From the NCBI GenBank assembly GCA_030038075.1, contig JASHPO010000035.1, positions 1-54,623 of the forward strand: DNA of 54,623 nt. Direction: 5' to 3'. The notes beneath the pieces are model-generated. The model made no database searches and was not told the DNA's origin. It saw nothing but the letters and a program-made list of their open reading frames with translations. Source of the stretch: Nitrososphaerales archaeon. GTDB lineage: Archaea > Thermoproteota > Nitrososphaeria > Nitrososphaerales > CADDZS01. Below, piece after piece: positions 44,244 to 50,952 of the stretch. The position numbers and the translations under genes were made by a program. Every line of letters begins with the position of its first letter. The first letter of the stretch is position 1.

Positions 44244-44325
44244 CGGCTCGAAGCTTGATAAATAATCCTATTTAAGAACCCAAATAAGAGTGCGGCGACC
44301 GGGATTTGAACCCGGGTTACCAGCG

Positions 44326-44353
44326 CACTGCTCTTGATTCATTTTTGAGAGAT
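44326..44353 (-). other. tRNA-Gly intron 2, canonical position 37/38 (28 nt)
   Basis: Sequence ATCTCTCAAAAATGAATCAA followed by GAGCAGTG. It lies just after A37. Intron bases GCAG near its 3' end pair with anticodon-loop CTGC (32-35), leaving three-base bulges CA^A and TG^C: the archaeal splicing endonuclease motif. Confidence 0.85.
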
Positions 44354-44376
44354 TGGCAGGCTGATGTCCTAGACCA

Positions 44377-44421
44377 GGATCTCCCGCATTTGATCATTCG
44401 TAGTTAAGGGACAAATTGCGT
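44377..44421 (-). other. tRNA-Gly intron 1, in the D-loop (45 nt)
   Basis: Starts ACGCAATTTGTCCC after G15 and ends GGGAGATCC before TGGTCTAGGAC. Exon GTCT pairs with intron AGAT (one G-U), and exon GATC with GGTC, giving bulges AG^A and CC^T. Inside, CGC/GCG and ATTTG/CAAAT extend the stem. Boundaries rest on this fold. Confidence 0.75.
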
Positions 44422-44456
44422 CTAGACGATCGCCGCATCGCGGCAGTATTTCCTAA

Positions 44457-44476
44457 AGAGCGTTAATAAACGCTCT
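44457..44476. repeat. Perfect 8-bp inverted repeat around the tRNA-Gly TATA box
   Basis: AGAGCGTT-AATA-AACGCTCT. The spacer and inner bases form TTTATTAA on the minus strand, centred about 31 bases before tRNA-Gly G1, where the archaeal TATA box should be. Confidence 0.7.
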
Positions 44477-44544
44477 TCCGAATTTGAAGTTAGATTCACA
44501 CAGATTCCTAGATTTGTAAAACAATCATCTCAGCTGAAATAACA

Positions 44545-44552
44545 CTTTTAAC
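44545..44552 (+). promoter_or_regulatory. Probable TATA box of tRNA-Ala
   Basis: CTTTTAAC centred about 31 bases before the first base of tRNA-Ala (44580), in an AT-rich stretch that fits archaeal TBP sites. Confidence 0.45.
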
Positions 44553-44594
44553 AAGATAAATGAAAAAGAAATTCTACGCGGGCCGGTCGTCTAG

Positions 44595-44620
44595 AGAAGT
44601 CCCTTCCACTTCGGAAAGCC
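44595..44620 (+). other. tRNA-Ala intron 1, in the D-loop (24-26 nt)
   Basis: Begins AGAAGTCCC after the exon CGTCTAG that is identical in tRNA-Gly. It carries an internal hairpin TTCC-ACTTC-GGAA. The 3' edge is either before TGGTAGG or before CCTGG; pairing TCT/GGA supports the latter. Confidence 0.65.
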
Positions 44621-44631
44621 TGGTAGGATAC

Positions 44632-44666
44632 AGCGGTTCTGAAGAGTTTTTCTTCGCTGCATCTTG
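44632..44666 (+). other. tRNA-Ala intron 2, position 27/28 (35 nt)
   Basis: AGCGGTTCTG...CGCTGCATCTTG. Needed to bring 5' GGATAC next to CACTTTGGCAT and make a continuous anticodon stem. GGAT/ATCT plus three-base bulges on both sides meet the archaeal splice motif. Confidence 0.8.
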
Positions 44667-44741
44667 CACTTTGGCATGGTGGGGGTCCTGGGTTCAAATC
44701 CCAGCCGGTCCACTTCCACTGATTTGTCGTCGGAAACGCTC

Positions 44742-45431
44742 TCATTTTTCACCCGATCTGTTGACGAACTGTTCGGGTTTCAGCAGCAGTGAGTTAACAT
44801 GCCGCAAAAGGTAAGTAGACGTTATTCCCACCCATGCTATAACCGAACCAATAAGCAACCGCTCGAACAATCCGCTATAGTCGCTCTTTAGATGATGAAG
44901 GAACGGGAGCACTCCTAAGTAAAATAACATGAACAAAACTGCAAGCCCTGCAATAACGAGTGCAATCTTTCTTACACCAGCGAGGGCTTTCACTCTACTT
45001 AGTTTCAGTGATATGGATAATTCGCCTAATGGCGTTGCAATAAATATAATGATTGCAATAATTGTGTGAATCCCAAGAGTACGCCCCGTTGCAGGAAATC
45101 CGGCGAGGAGCAGTGCCGCCACTCCCCAGATTATGATTCCACACAATCCCAATTTGTAATTCCGCCAATCCACTCCAATCATTGTGAAAGTTTGGATTAT
45201 AGCATACACAAATAGAAGAGAAAACACCCCGCGATTTAGAAAGTTCACGGTCATAATATAGCCGTATGGCCCTACGGCGAGCAAACTTTCGGCTTGCGAT
45301 ATTGGACTGTAGTGCGGCGGTAGTGCCTGTACAATAGCATCTAGCACAATGTAGAGAATGATAAGAGCGTCAACAATTAGAAACTCTCGACGAATTGTTG
45401 AACGCTTTGAATTATCCGTGAGGGTGGCCAT
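44742..45431 (-). CDS. DUF998-family membrane protein
   Basis: A 229-residue protein with about six hydrophobic segments. The pattern 'PHYSPISQAESLLAVGPYGYIMTVNFLNRGVFSLLF' after the first helix, 'IHTIIAIIIFIATPLGELSISLKL' in the fifth, matches DUF998. Function of the family is unknown; it may bind steroids or haem-like ligands by analogy only. ATG start. Convergent with tRNA-Ala. Confidence 0.75.
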   Translation of the reverse strand: MATLTDNSKRSTIRREFLIVDALIILYIVLDAIVQALPPHYSPISQAESLLAVGPYGYIMTVNFLNRGVFSLLFVYAIIQTFTMIGVDWRNYKLGLCGIIIWGVAALLLAGFPATGRTLGIHTIIAIIIFIATPLGELSISLKLSRVKALAGVRKIALVIAGLAVLFMLFYLGVLPFLHHLKSDYSGLFERLLIGSVIAWVGITSTYLLRHVNSLLLKPEQFVNRSGEK

Positions 45432-45944
45432 AAAATCGCAATGACCAGCTTTTGATAAATACGTTAAAAACCTATGAGGGGGTGAGGATCCCCGAATTCC
45501 TCTTTCCTAGATTTGTTTCTTTTTCAGCATGAGCCATGAAGCGGAGAGACAAAAAACTTCTTTTTGCTGTTCAGAAGTTAAATCTACGCCTACAATCCAA
45601 ATGAGTTTTGTTGGCACTAAACAAGTGTCGATTGATACCTAGGTTCGCATTCGATGCTTGTGAGATGACTCTTACTATACATTGCAGAGTGGATTGAGAA
45701 GAACCACTTCATAACCTCGGCTTAGGAAATGATGCCGCGTCCCTCCAGCAATCTATTCTGCGCAGTACAAGGTGTTCCTCCGGATTAGCGTCCAGCTAGC
45801 CACCAAAGGTGTATACATTGAGGTGGTAGCTTTAACATCATCTCTTATCTATTCGTTTATTTCCATTCCAAAGTAAACTAGCGCCGCCGTAGCACAGATA
45901 CTTAGGCGGCAGGAAATCTACAGACTGACGCTGGCGAAATCACC
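45432..45944. other. 513-bp region without a recognisable gene
   Basis: No ORF above 60 codons and no tRNA signature. Short hairpins such as CCTATGAGGGGG...CCCC near 45470-45500 may be transcript ends. A C/D-box-like ATGATG at about 45729 was looked at but lacks a convincing D box at the right distance. Confidence 0.4.
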
Positions 45945-46877
45945 TTAGCCGAGTTTGTCTCCGCGCCTCAAAATTTCTCGGGCCTTTTGGGGTTGGCCTT
46001 TCAGGTCAAACGTGCAGTTTGCGACGCTGATCACGCCGTCCGCAGTGCCGACCAAGAGAGACGACTTGATAGGGTCTTGCTTATCGTAATCCAAAACTCG
46101 TCCACACCTAAGTGCTCTGCCAAATTTGAGCTCCCGATATTCATTGCTGGGCCTGAGTTTCGATCCGGTGACATACAACTTTTTTCCGTTGAGAATTGTG
46201 TGCGCGTAAAAGCCAGGCTCGAAACAGGCTCTTATCAGGTTATGAATGTCAACTGATCTTTCGTTCCAATCAATCCTAGTATCTTCCGGAGTTATGTGAG
46301 GAAAATAGTTTCCCTCATACACCGGATTTTGCTTTGTTCTCTTCTCTATTTCATCGTCCAAAGCTCGTATTGCCCGCATGACGATCTTAGGATAATACGG
46401 TTTCATCCGTTCTCTAACATCGAAATACGTGTCATCAGACTCTATCGGAAAGGACTCTTGAGCCAAAATCTCGCCTGTGTCAAGGCCCGCATCCATCTGG
46501 TGGATCGTCACGCCAGTCATTTTTTCGCCGTTTATCATAGCCCAGCGTATGCAGTCTCTCCCGCGATAGAATGGAAGAAGGCTGGGGTGAACATTCAGTG
46601 CGCCGAATTTAGGGACGCTGAGAAGTTTTTCGCGATACTTTTGAAGAAAGATTACGTTGATCAGAACGTCAGCTTGAAGTTCTCTCACGCTGGAAATGAA
46701 CGAATCAGAGTTCACGTCGTCCACCTTCAGAACGTTCTGGTATACGCTCGTTGCAAATTTTAGGAACTCTTCGTCGCCGGGAACCACCGCGACAACTTCG
46801 ACAATGTCATTTCTTCCCAGAAGCTCCTTCAGCGTTAGAATTCCCAGATCCCTGCTCGCAAGCAAAATCACCTTCAA
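45945..46877 (-). CDS. Formyltransferase-family protein (Fmt/ArnA N-domain-like)
   Basis: A 310-residue protein with the formyl-THF-binding core 'GALNVHPSLLPFYRGRDCIRWAMINGEKMTGVTIHQMDAGLDTGEILAQ', including the Asn-His-Asp catalytic set (NVHP...D). The C-terminal 100 residues resemble the Fmt C-domain ('EDTRIDWNERSVDIHNLIRAC'). Archaea do not formylate initiator tRNA, so the substrate is likely a nucleotide sugar amine or other amine. ATG start. Confidence 0.82.
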   Translation of the reverse strand: MKVILLASRDLGILTLKELLGRNDIVEVVAVVPGDEEFLKFATSVYQNVLKVDDVNSDSFISSVRELQADVLINVIFLQKYREKLLSVPKFGALNVHPSLLPFYRGRDCIRWAMINGEKMTGVTIHQMDAGLDTGEILAQESFPIESDDTYFDVRERMKPYYPKIVMRAIRALDDEIEKRTKQNPVYEGNYFPHITPEDTRIDWNERSVDIHNLIRACFEPGFYAHTILNGKKLYVTGSKLRPSNEYRELKFGRALRCGRVLDYDKQDPIKSSLLVGTADGVISVANCTFDLKGQPQKAREILRRGDKLG

Positions 46878-47013
46878 TTTTTAGTAACACGCAAAAGCTT
46901 CCAAGCCGACCGGTGTGCAAAAGTATTTCGCAAGTCCTGTATCACGAAGCGAACTTAGATTTGGAAAAGTTGATAATGAAATATTCGGAAAAGGCAGGCC
47001 ACGAGCTGAATAG

Positions 47014-47544
47014 CTGATTAAAATTCATAACAACCGGAGCTGGCAACTAGATGTTGATCGGCGGATCTACGATGCGCTAAAGAGCTCTGGAATTGATTTT
47101 GCATCCAGCGTTCCTTGCAGCCTTCTCTCAGGAGTCCTTGATCAAGTCTCACGCGATTCAGGAGTAGTTCACGTTCCCGCGACAAGAGAAGAGGAAGCCG
47201 TAGGAATCTGCGCAGGAGCTTTTCTTGCCGGTTCTAAACCGGTCTTAATCATGCAGAATTCAGGGTTGGGAAATTCTCTAAACGCACTGCTGTCGCTGAC
47301 GAACTTTTACGAGCTTGGCCTTTTTCTTCTAATTGGATTCAGAGGTAGAAAAACGGAAGAGAAGATAGCGGCGCAGATCCCTATGGGCGAAGCAACTGGT
47401 AAGCTGCTATCGCTGATAAATGCAGAAACACAGATCGTCGAAAATTTGTCAGGCATCGACAATATCAAACGATTAGCTACTAACGCCTACGAAGGTAAGA
47501 TAACCGCAGCCCTGCTGACTCCTGGACTGTGGTCAGAAAAGTAG
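47014..47544 (+). CDS. ThDP decarboxylase alpha subunit, ComD-like; start codon unclear
   Basis: The tracked ORF starts at 47251, but the same frame is open and family-like from 47014: '...DVDRRIYDALKSSGIDF', 'SSVPCSLLSGVLDQV', 'VHVPATREEEAVGICAGAFLAG', 'LIMQNSGLGNSLNALLSL'. That is the N-terminal pyrimidine-binding subunit of sulfopyruvate or phosphonopyruvate decarboxylases, with the catalytic Glu in 'TREEEAVG'. No ATG, GTG or TTG lies between the TAG at 47011 and the conserved part; CTG at 47014 or ATT at 47017 are the only options, or there is a small frameshift near the ATG at 47051. Confidence 0.75.
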   Translation: MIKIHNNRSWQLDVDRRIYDALKSSGIDFASSVPCSLLSGVLDQVSRDSGVVHVPATREEEAVGICAGAFLAGSKPVLIMQNSGLGNSLNALLSLTNFYELGLFLLIGFRGRKTEEKIAAQIPMGEATGKLLSLINAETQIVENLSGIDNIKRLATNAYEGKITAALLTPGLWSEK

Positions 47545-47553
47545 GTAACCAAC

Positions 47554-48120
47554 ATGAAAAGAATCGATGTTATAGAGGAGATAGTGAAATCGAGACATCA
47601 TCAAAATAGCCTGATCGTCTCAAATATTGGCTACTGCAGCAGAGAATTATATTCCGTCAAGGATAGTCCGAATACCTTCTACATGCTAGGGTCGATGGGA
47701 CTAGCAAGTTCGATAGGACTGGGAGTTGCTTTGGCTACCCATGGAGAAAAAGAGGTCATCGCATTCGATGGAGACGGTTCGGTTCTCATGAACCTTGGAA
47801 CACTTGGGACAATAGCAAACTTTGCGCCCGAAAACTATCATCTGCTTATCGTTGATAACGAATCCCACGGTAGCACGGGAGGCCAAGAGAGCCTCACCGC
47901 GATGCGAACAGACCTTGTGAAACTTGCGAAAGCGGCTGGAATAACTGGTGTTTTGCGAATACGCGATCGATACAATCTTCGTCTTGTCTTGAAGAGACCA
48001 AGATTGCCCAAAGTAATCATAGTGGAGTGCACCCACTCGAACGCCGACGTGCCGATTATTCCACTTTCCTCGATAGAGATCAAAGAAAGATTCATGAATT
48101 CGTGCAGAAATGGCGAGTAA
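47554..48120 (+). CDS. ThDP decarboxylase beta subunit, ComE-like
   Basis: A 188-residue ThDP-binding half. 'YMLGSMGLASSIGLGVAL' and 'VIAFDGDGSVLMNLGTLGTIANF', then 'LLIVDNESHGSTGGQ', form the pyrophosphate and Mg site (GDG...N). It would pair with the alpha subunit encoded nine bases upstream. The family decarboxylates sulfopyruvate to sulfoacetaldehyde (coenzyme M route) or phosphonopyruvate; no neighbouring phosphonate or CoM genes confirm either. Confidence 0.82.
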   Translation: MKRIDVIEEIVKSRHHQNSLIVSNIGYCSRELYSVKDSPNTFYMLGSMGLASSIGLGVALATHGEKEVIAFDGDGSVLMNLGTLGTIANFAPENYHLLIVDNESHGSTGGQESLTAMRTDLVKLAKAAGITGVLRIRDRYNLRLVLKRPRLPKVIIVECTHSNADVPIIPLSSIEIKERFMNSCRNGE

Positions 48121-48138
48121 TAGATGTTTATCCCTAGA

Positions 48139-49056
48139 TTAATAGTGCGGAAGCTCAGGATGTACCTCTTTGATCAGAGAATAGTCGAACAAGTCTCGCT
48201 CGGATAGCTGAGCCGAAAGGTATCCGAGTTTGTTTAACACCTGGGTCAGTCTCAGCGTTGAGTCTACATAGTCGGGCGGAAGAGAGGCGCAATACTTTGG
48301 CGACACTTTCAGGACATCAAAGACGAATTGTTCGTCAACAAGACCGACTGTCTTCGAAACTATAGACGCGACTTTGTGTGGTTCCTTCCTGAGCAGAGAA
48401 CAGCATGCTTCTTTGTGGATTGTGGTGAATTTCTCCAGTAGATCTTTCGAGTTCTCGAGCATCGTAACGGTCGTCACAATCCCATAGCTCGGATTATACG
48501 GCCAAATTCTTTCTGGGGGGACGATAACTTTGGCGCCAGCAAGTCTCGATAACAGGACTGCAAGTGGCGGAGTGCCTGCGGCTGCTTCGACTTCGCCCTC
48601 ACTCACCGCATCCGGGATCATATCCGCCCAATCGTAGTTGACAACTCCGACTTCGTTGTCCAGCCCATATTGTGAGAGATAGTATCGTAGAAAGACATCG
48701 TGCAGCGACCCCTTGCGGGGAGTGCCGATTTTCTTTCCCTTGAATTGTGCGAGAGTCTTTCCCAAGTCTCCTGAAAAGGAATCAATTGAAGAGTACTCCT
48801 TCCTCGAAACTATTACGGTCCCCTCCATATGACCCCCGGCAATGCACTTGATCTTGAGACCCTTTCCGACGCCGATAGCAACGGGAGCTAATCCGATGTA
48901 CCCGAGATCTATTTTACCCTGAGAGAGTGCGTCGATTATTGCGGGACCTGTACCATAAAGGTTCCAAGTAGGTTCGATCCCCTCGCTCTCAAGTAATTTC
49001 AGCCCCTTGATCAAAATTGAGGAATGGTACATCGTGGAGAGGTATCCTATTCTCAG
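48139..49056 (-). CDS. NMT1/SsuA-like substrate-binding protein without signal peptide
   Basis: The tracked ORF begins at 49032, but upstream in frame reads 'LRIGYLSTMYHSS', the normal start of this fold, with a CTG at 49056 and a TGA at 49078-49080; no ATG/GTG/TTG lies between. Core: 'GPAIIDALSQGKIDLGYIGLAPVAIGVGKGLKIKCI', 'GKKIGTPRKGSLHDVFLRYYL'. Such proteins bind sulfonates, nitrate or pyrimidine precursors, normally outside the cell; here there is no secretion signal and no transport permease beside it. It may be a cytosolic enzyme or sensor. Confidence 0.65.
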   Translation of the reverse strand: MRIGYLSTMYHSSILIKGLKLLESEGIEPTWNLYGTGPAIIDALSQGKIDLGYIGLAPVAIGVGKGLKIKCIAGGHMEGTVIVSRKEYSSIDSFSGDLGKTLAQFKGKKIGTPRKGSLHDVFLRYYLSQYGLDNEVGVVNYDWADMIPDAVSEGEVEAAAGTPPLAVLLSRLAGAKVIVPPERIWPYNPSYGIVTTVTMLENSKDLLEKFTTIHKEACCSLLRKEPHKVASIVSKTVGLVDEQFVFDVLKVSPKYCASLPPDYVDSTLRLTQVLNKLGYLSAQLSERDLFDYSLIKEVHPELPHY

Positions 49057-49121
49057 TTTGGAGGCCGAGTCTTCGCGTCACTTGATCCTTTAGGCGTAGG
49101 TCTACTGAATATGATCTCAAA

Positions 49122-49427
49122 TCAACGCGAATTACAGTGCCCATCGGCACCACCGGCGATGGCTGGCATTATGATCAATCGATCGTTTTCTTTTAGGGTT
49201 GTATCCAAACCGCGTTGGCTCCTAATATCCGAGCCGTTCACGAATATGTTAATGAAATCGTTCAGCTGGTTCGTTTCTTTGAAAAGCTGTCGTCCAAGTT
49301 TTGGATAACCTGTGACAAGAGAATCAAGTGCCTCTTTGACCGTCCTGCCTTCAGATTCGACAGATTTCCTATTTTCCGCGAATTGCCGCAGCGGCGACTT
49401 GATTTCGATATTGACTTTTGCTTTCAT
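49122..49427 (-). CDS. MoaD/ThiS-like ubiquitin-fold protein with C-terminal extension
   Basis: 101 residues in a beta-grasp pattern: 'KVNIEIKSPLRQFAENRKSVESEGRTVKEALDSLV', 'FINIFVNGSDIRSQRGLDTTLKENDRLIIMPAIAGG'. MoaD/ThiS proteins end in GG, which is thiocarboxylated; here 'AGG' is followed by 'ADGHCNSR' before the TGA. So either a protease trims it or it no longer acts as a sulfur carrier. It lies 28 bp after the dehydrogenase gene and before the NMT1-like gene on the same strand. Confidence 0.78.
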   Translation of the reverse strand: MKAKVNIEIKSPLRQFAENRKSVESEGRTVKEALDSLVTGYPKLGRQLFKETNQLNDFINIFVNGSDIRSQRGLDTTLKENDRLIIMPAIAGGADGHCNSR

Positions 49428-49455
49428 TTTTCGATTGGCTCCAGCTCAGCAACAA

Positions 49456-50553
49456 TTATTCAGGAGCAACTGCCGCGCGCATTACTTTTTTGCTGTCGAC
49501 GGCAATGAAGGCATTTTCTATCTCTTCGAGAGGAAATTTCTCCCCGATGACCTTTTCGAACGGATATTTGTTTTGGGTCCGAGACAAGAATTTCAGAGCG
49601 TCGAACAGGTTTGTCGCGTTGTTCCTTGCCGTTCCGATGAGCGATATTCTTCTGAATATCAGATTGTAGAGGTCTAACTCTGTACTCGCTCCTTGATATA
49701 TAGGCCCTATAGTGACATATCTTCCTCCGTCTCGGGGAAGCTTCAGGCCCACCGGAATCACATTTGGAACTCCGGTCGCTTCAATGACGAGGTCGGCTCC
49801 CGTGCCGTTGGTCAGCTCTTTGATCTTTTCAATGTGCTCTCGGTCAGAAAGCCCGCTAACATTTAGGGTAACATCAGCTCCGAAAGATTTCACGAACTGC
49901 AGTCTAGATTCGCTGGTGTCCAGAGCAATTACTCTGGATGCCCCGCTCTCTTTGCATAATGCCACTGCATAAAGACCGAGAGGACCGCAGCCCTGGACGA
50001 CAACACTCTCGTTAAGAGTTAGCTTCGCCTTCTCCAAGACGCTGACCATAGTAACAAGCGCGCAGTTTGCAGGCGCAACGGCCTCGTCCTTCAACTCATC
50101 CGGTATTTTGAAAAACGTCGTGCCAGGACGAAGGTAGATGTATTGCGAAAAGGCACCGTTGAAATGCGGGGGCGAATCTGAAGCCGCAAACAGACCGTAA
50201 ACAAATCTATTGGGGCATCCCGCCGTGTCCTTCAGAATGCTGCAGTAGTAGCACTCTCCGCAGCTCTTGATGTAGCTCCAGGCAATTCGGTCGCCATTTG
50301 ATATGGTCTGCCCGGATGAGTCAGTTTTCAGGCTTGATCCTTTTGTTTCGATTACACCCATTGCCTCGTGTCCCAGGATGATAGGGAGCGGCGCCTTTCT
50401 CTTTCCGCGCCAAATATGAAGGTCGGTCCCACAGATTGACGCAAGCTTCACTCTAACAAGAAGGCCCTTTGGTCCCACATCGGGAAGGGGATATTCTTTC
50501 ATTTCGAACTTGTTATCTGGGCCGAGGAATACCTCAGCTCTTCCTGAAGGCAT
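49456..50553 (-). CDS. Zinc-dependent medium-chain alcohol dehydrogenase
   Basis: A 365-residue MDR enzyme. 'ICGTDLHIWRG' (catalytic Zn Cys), 'ILGHEAMGVIE' (Zn His-Glu), 'SCGECYYCSILKDTAGCPNRF' (structural Zn set), and 'VVQGCGPLGLYAVALCKESGASRVIALD' (NAD(P) fold). Threonine or sugar-alcohol dehydrogenases look like this; substrate unknown. It is the first gene of an ADH-MoaD-NMT1 run. ATG start 'MPSGRAEVFLGPDNKF'. Confidence 0.88.
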   Translation of the reverse strand: MPSGRAEVFLGPDNKFEMKEYPLPDVGPKGLLVRVKLASICGTDLHIWRGKRKAPLPIILGHEAMGVIETKGSSLKTDSSGQTISNGDRIAWSYIKSCGECYYCSILKDTAGCPNRFVYGLFAASDSPPHFNGAFSQYIYLRPGTTFFKIPDELKDEAVAPANCALVTMVSVLEKAKLTLNESVVVQGCGPLGLYAVALCKESGASRVIALDTSESRLQFVKSFGADVTLNVSGLSDREHIEKIKELTNGTGADLVIEATGVPNVIPVGLKLPRDGGRYVTIGPIYQGASTELDLYNLIFRRISLIGTARNNATNLFDALKFLSRTQNKYPFEKVIGEKFPLEEIENAFIAVDSKKVMRAAVAPE

Positions 50554-50648
50554 TAGTTTTTACTCTGCGAGTCCATTTTCCCTTTCAACTAATGTCTTTT
50601 GCGCTCTGGCCTAATTCGTAAATATCCGACATTGTTTCCAGTACAGCC

Positions 50649-50903
50649 ATGAGCACCACACGAAGAGATAACATGGAAGAAACGGAGAAGAATCTGTTCG
50701 AAGGACTGATAGAGGCTCTCGCAGACAAGCATTCACGCCTGGATCTAAATTTCCAGAGTGTCACCCTCAAGCTTCCGGCCATGCAGGGTTTTGGTGTCGA
50801 ACTAAACGGGACAATAACCGTCTCGGTCCACATGAGAGACCTTACCGACGAGGAAAAGAAGGCCCTCGCGGCAAGCCATGTCGCGCTTACGGCGACCCAA
50901 TAG
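50649..50903 (+). CDS. Hypothetical protein (84 aa)
   Basis: A small protein with a helical start ('ETEKNLFEGLIEALADKHSRLDL'), a beta stretch ('VTLKLPAMQGFGVELNGTITVSVHM') and a charged helix ('DLTDEEKKALAASHVALTA'). It is coded opposite a tracked minus ORF that looks like a shadow, as this one has cleaner composition. No family recognised. Confidence 0.55.
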   Translation: MSTTRRDNMEETEKNLFEGLIEALADKHSRLDLNFQSVTLKLPAMQGFGVELNGTITVSVHMRDLTDEEKKALAASHVALTATQ

Positions 50904-50952
50904 AAAAACTGCAGTCGACGGGGATTAGCTCTCGCTAGTAAAGAACGTGGTC

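Larger units (their letters stand above)
44291..44436 (-). tRNA. tRNA-Gly(GCC) with two introns
   Basis: 146 nt. The acceptor GCGGCGA (44436-44430) pairs all seven bases with TCGCCGC, A73 at 44291. Removing 45 nt (44377-44421) and 28 nt (44326-44353) leaves a 73-nt cloverleaf with anticodon stem TCAGC/GCTGG, loop CTGCCAC (anticodon GCC), T-arm CCGGG-TTCAAAT-CCCGG. The 37/38 intron has a full bulge-helix-bulge: CTGC/GCAG flanked by CA^A and TG^C. The D-loop intron lies after G15; its BHB uses GTCT/AGAT with AG^A and CC^T. The tracked ORFs over it are shadows. Confidence 0.88.
44580..44712 (+). tRNA. tRNA-Ala(GGC) with two introns
   Basis: 133 nt. Acceptor GGGCCGG pairs with CCGGTCC, with G3-U70, the alanine identity pair; A73 at 44712. 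After removal of 44595-44620 and 44632-44666 the exons give a 72-nt tRNA: D-stem GTCT/GGAT, anticodon stem CCACT/GGTGG, loop TTGGCAT (anticodon GGC), T-arm CTGGG-TTCAAAT-CCCAG. Intron 2 falls between 27 and 28, with BHB helix GGAT/ATCT and bulges AC^A and TG^C. Intron 1 is after G15, as in tRNA-Gly, but its BHB is weak, so its edges may shift by two bases. Confidence 0.85.

Noticed and set aside
44291-44387. tRNA-Gly with a single intron, 5' end at about 44387
   Set aside because: Acceptor GCGGGAG pairs only partly with TCGCCGC and the D-arm is defective; the longer gene ending at 44436 pairs fully.
44560-44814. ORFs on both strands over tRNA-Ala
   Set aside because: They run through the tRNA and have no protein-family features.
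45720-45760. C/D-box RNA candidate (ATGATG ...)
   Set aside because: No D box at a suitable distance and no guide region that I could identify.
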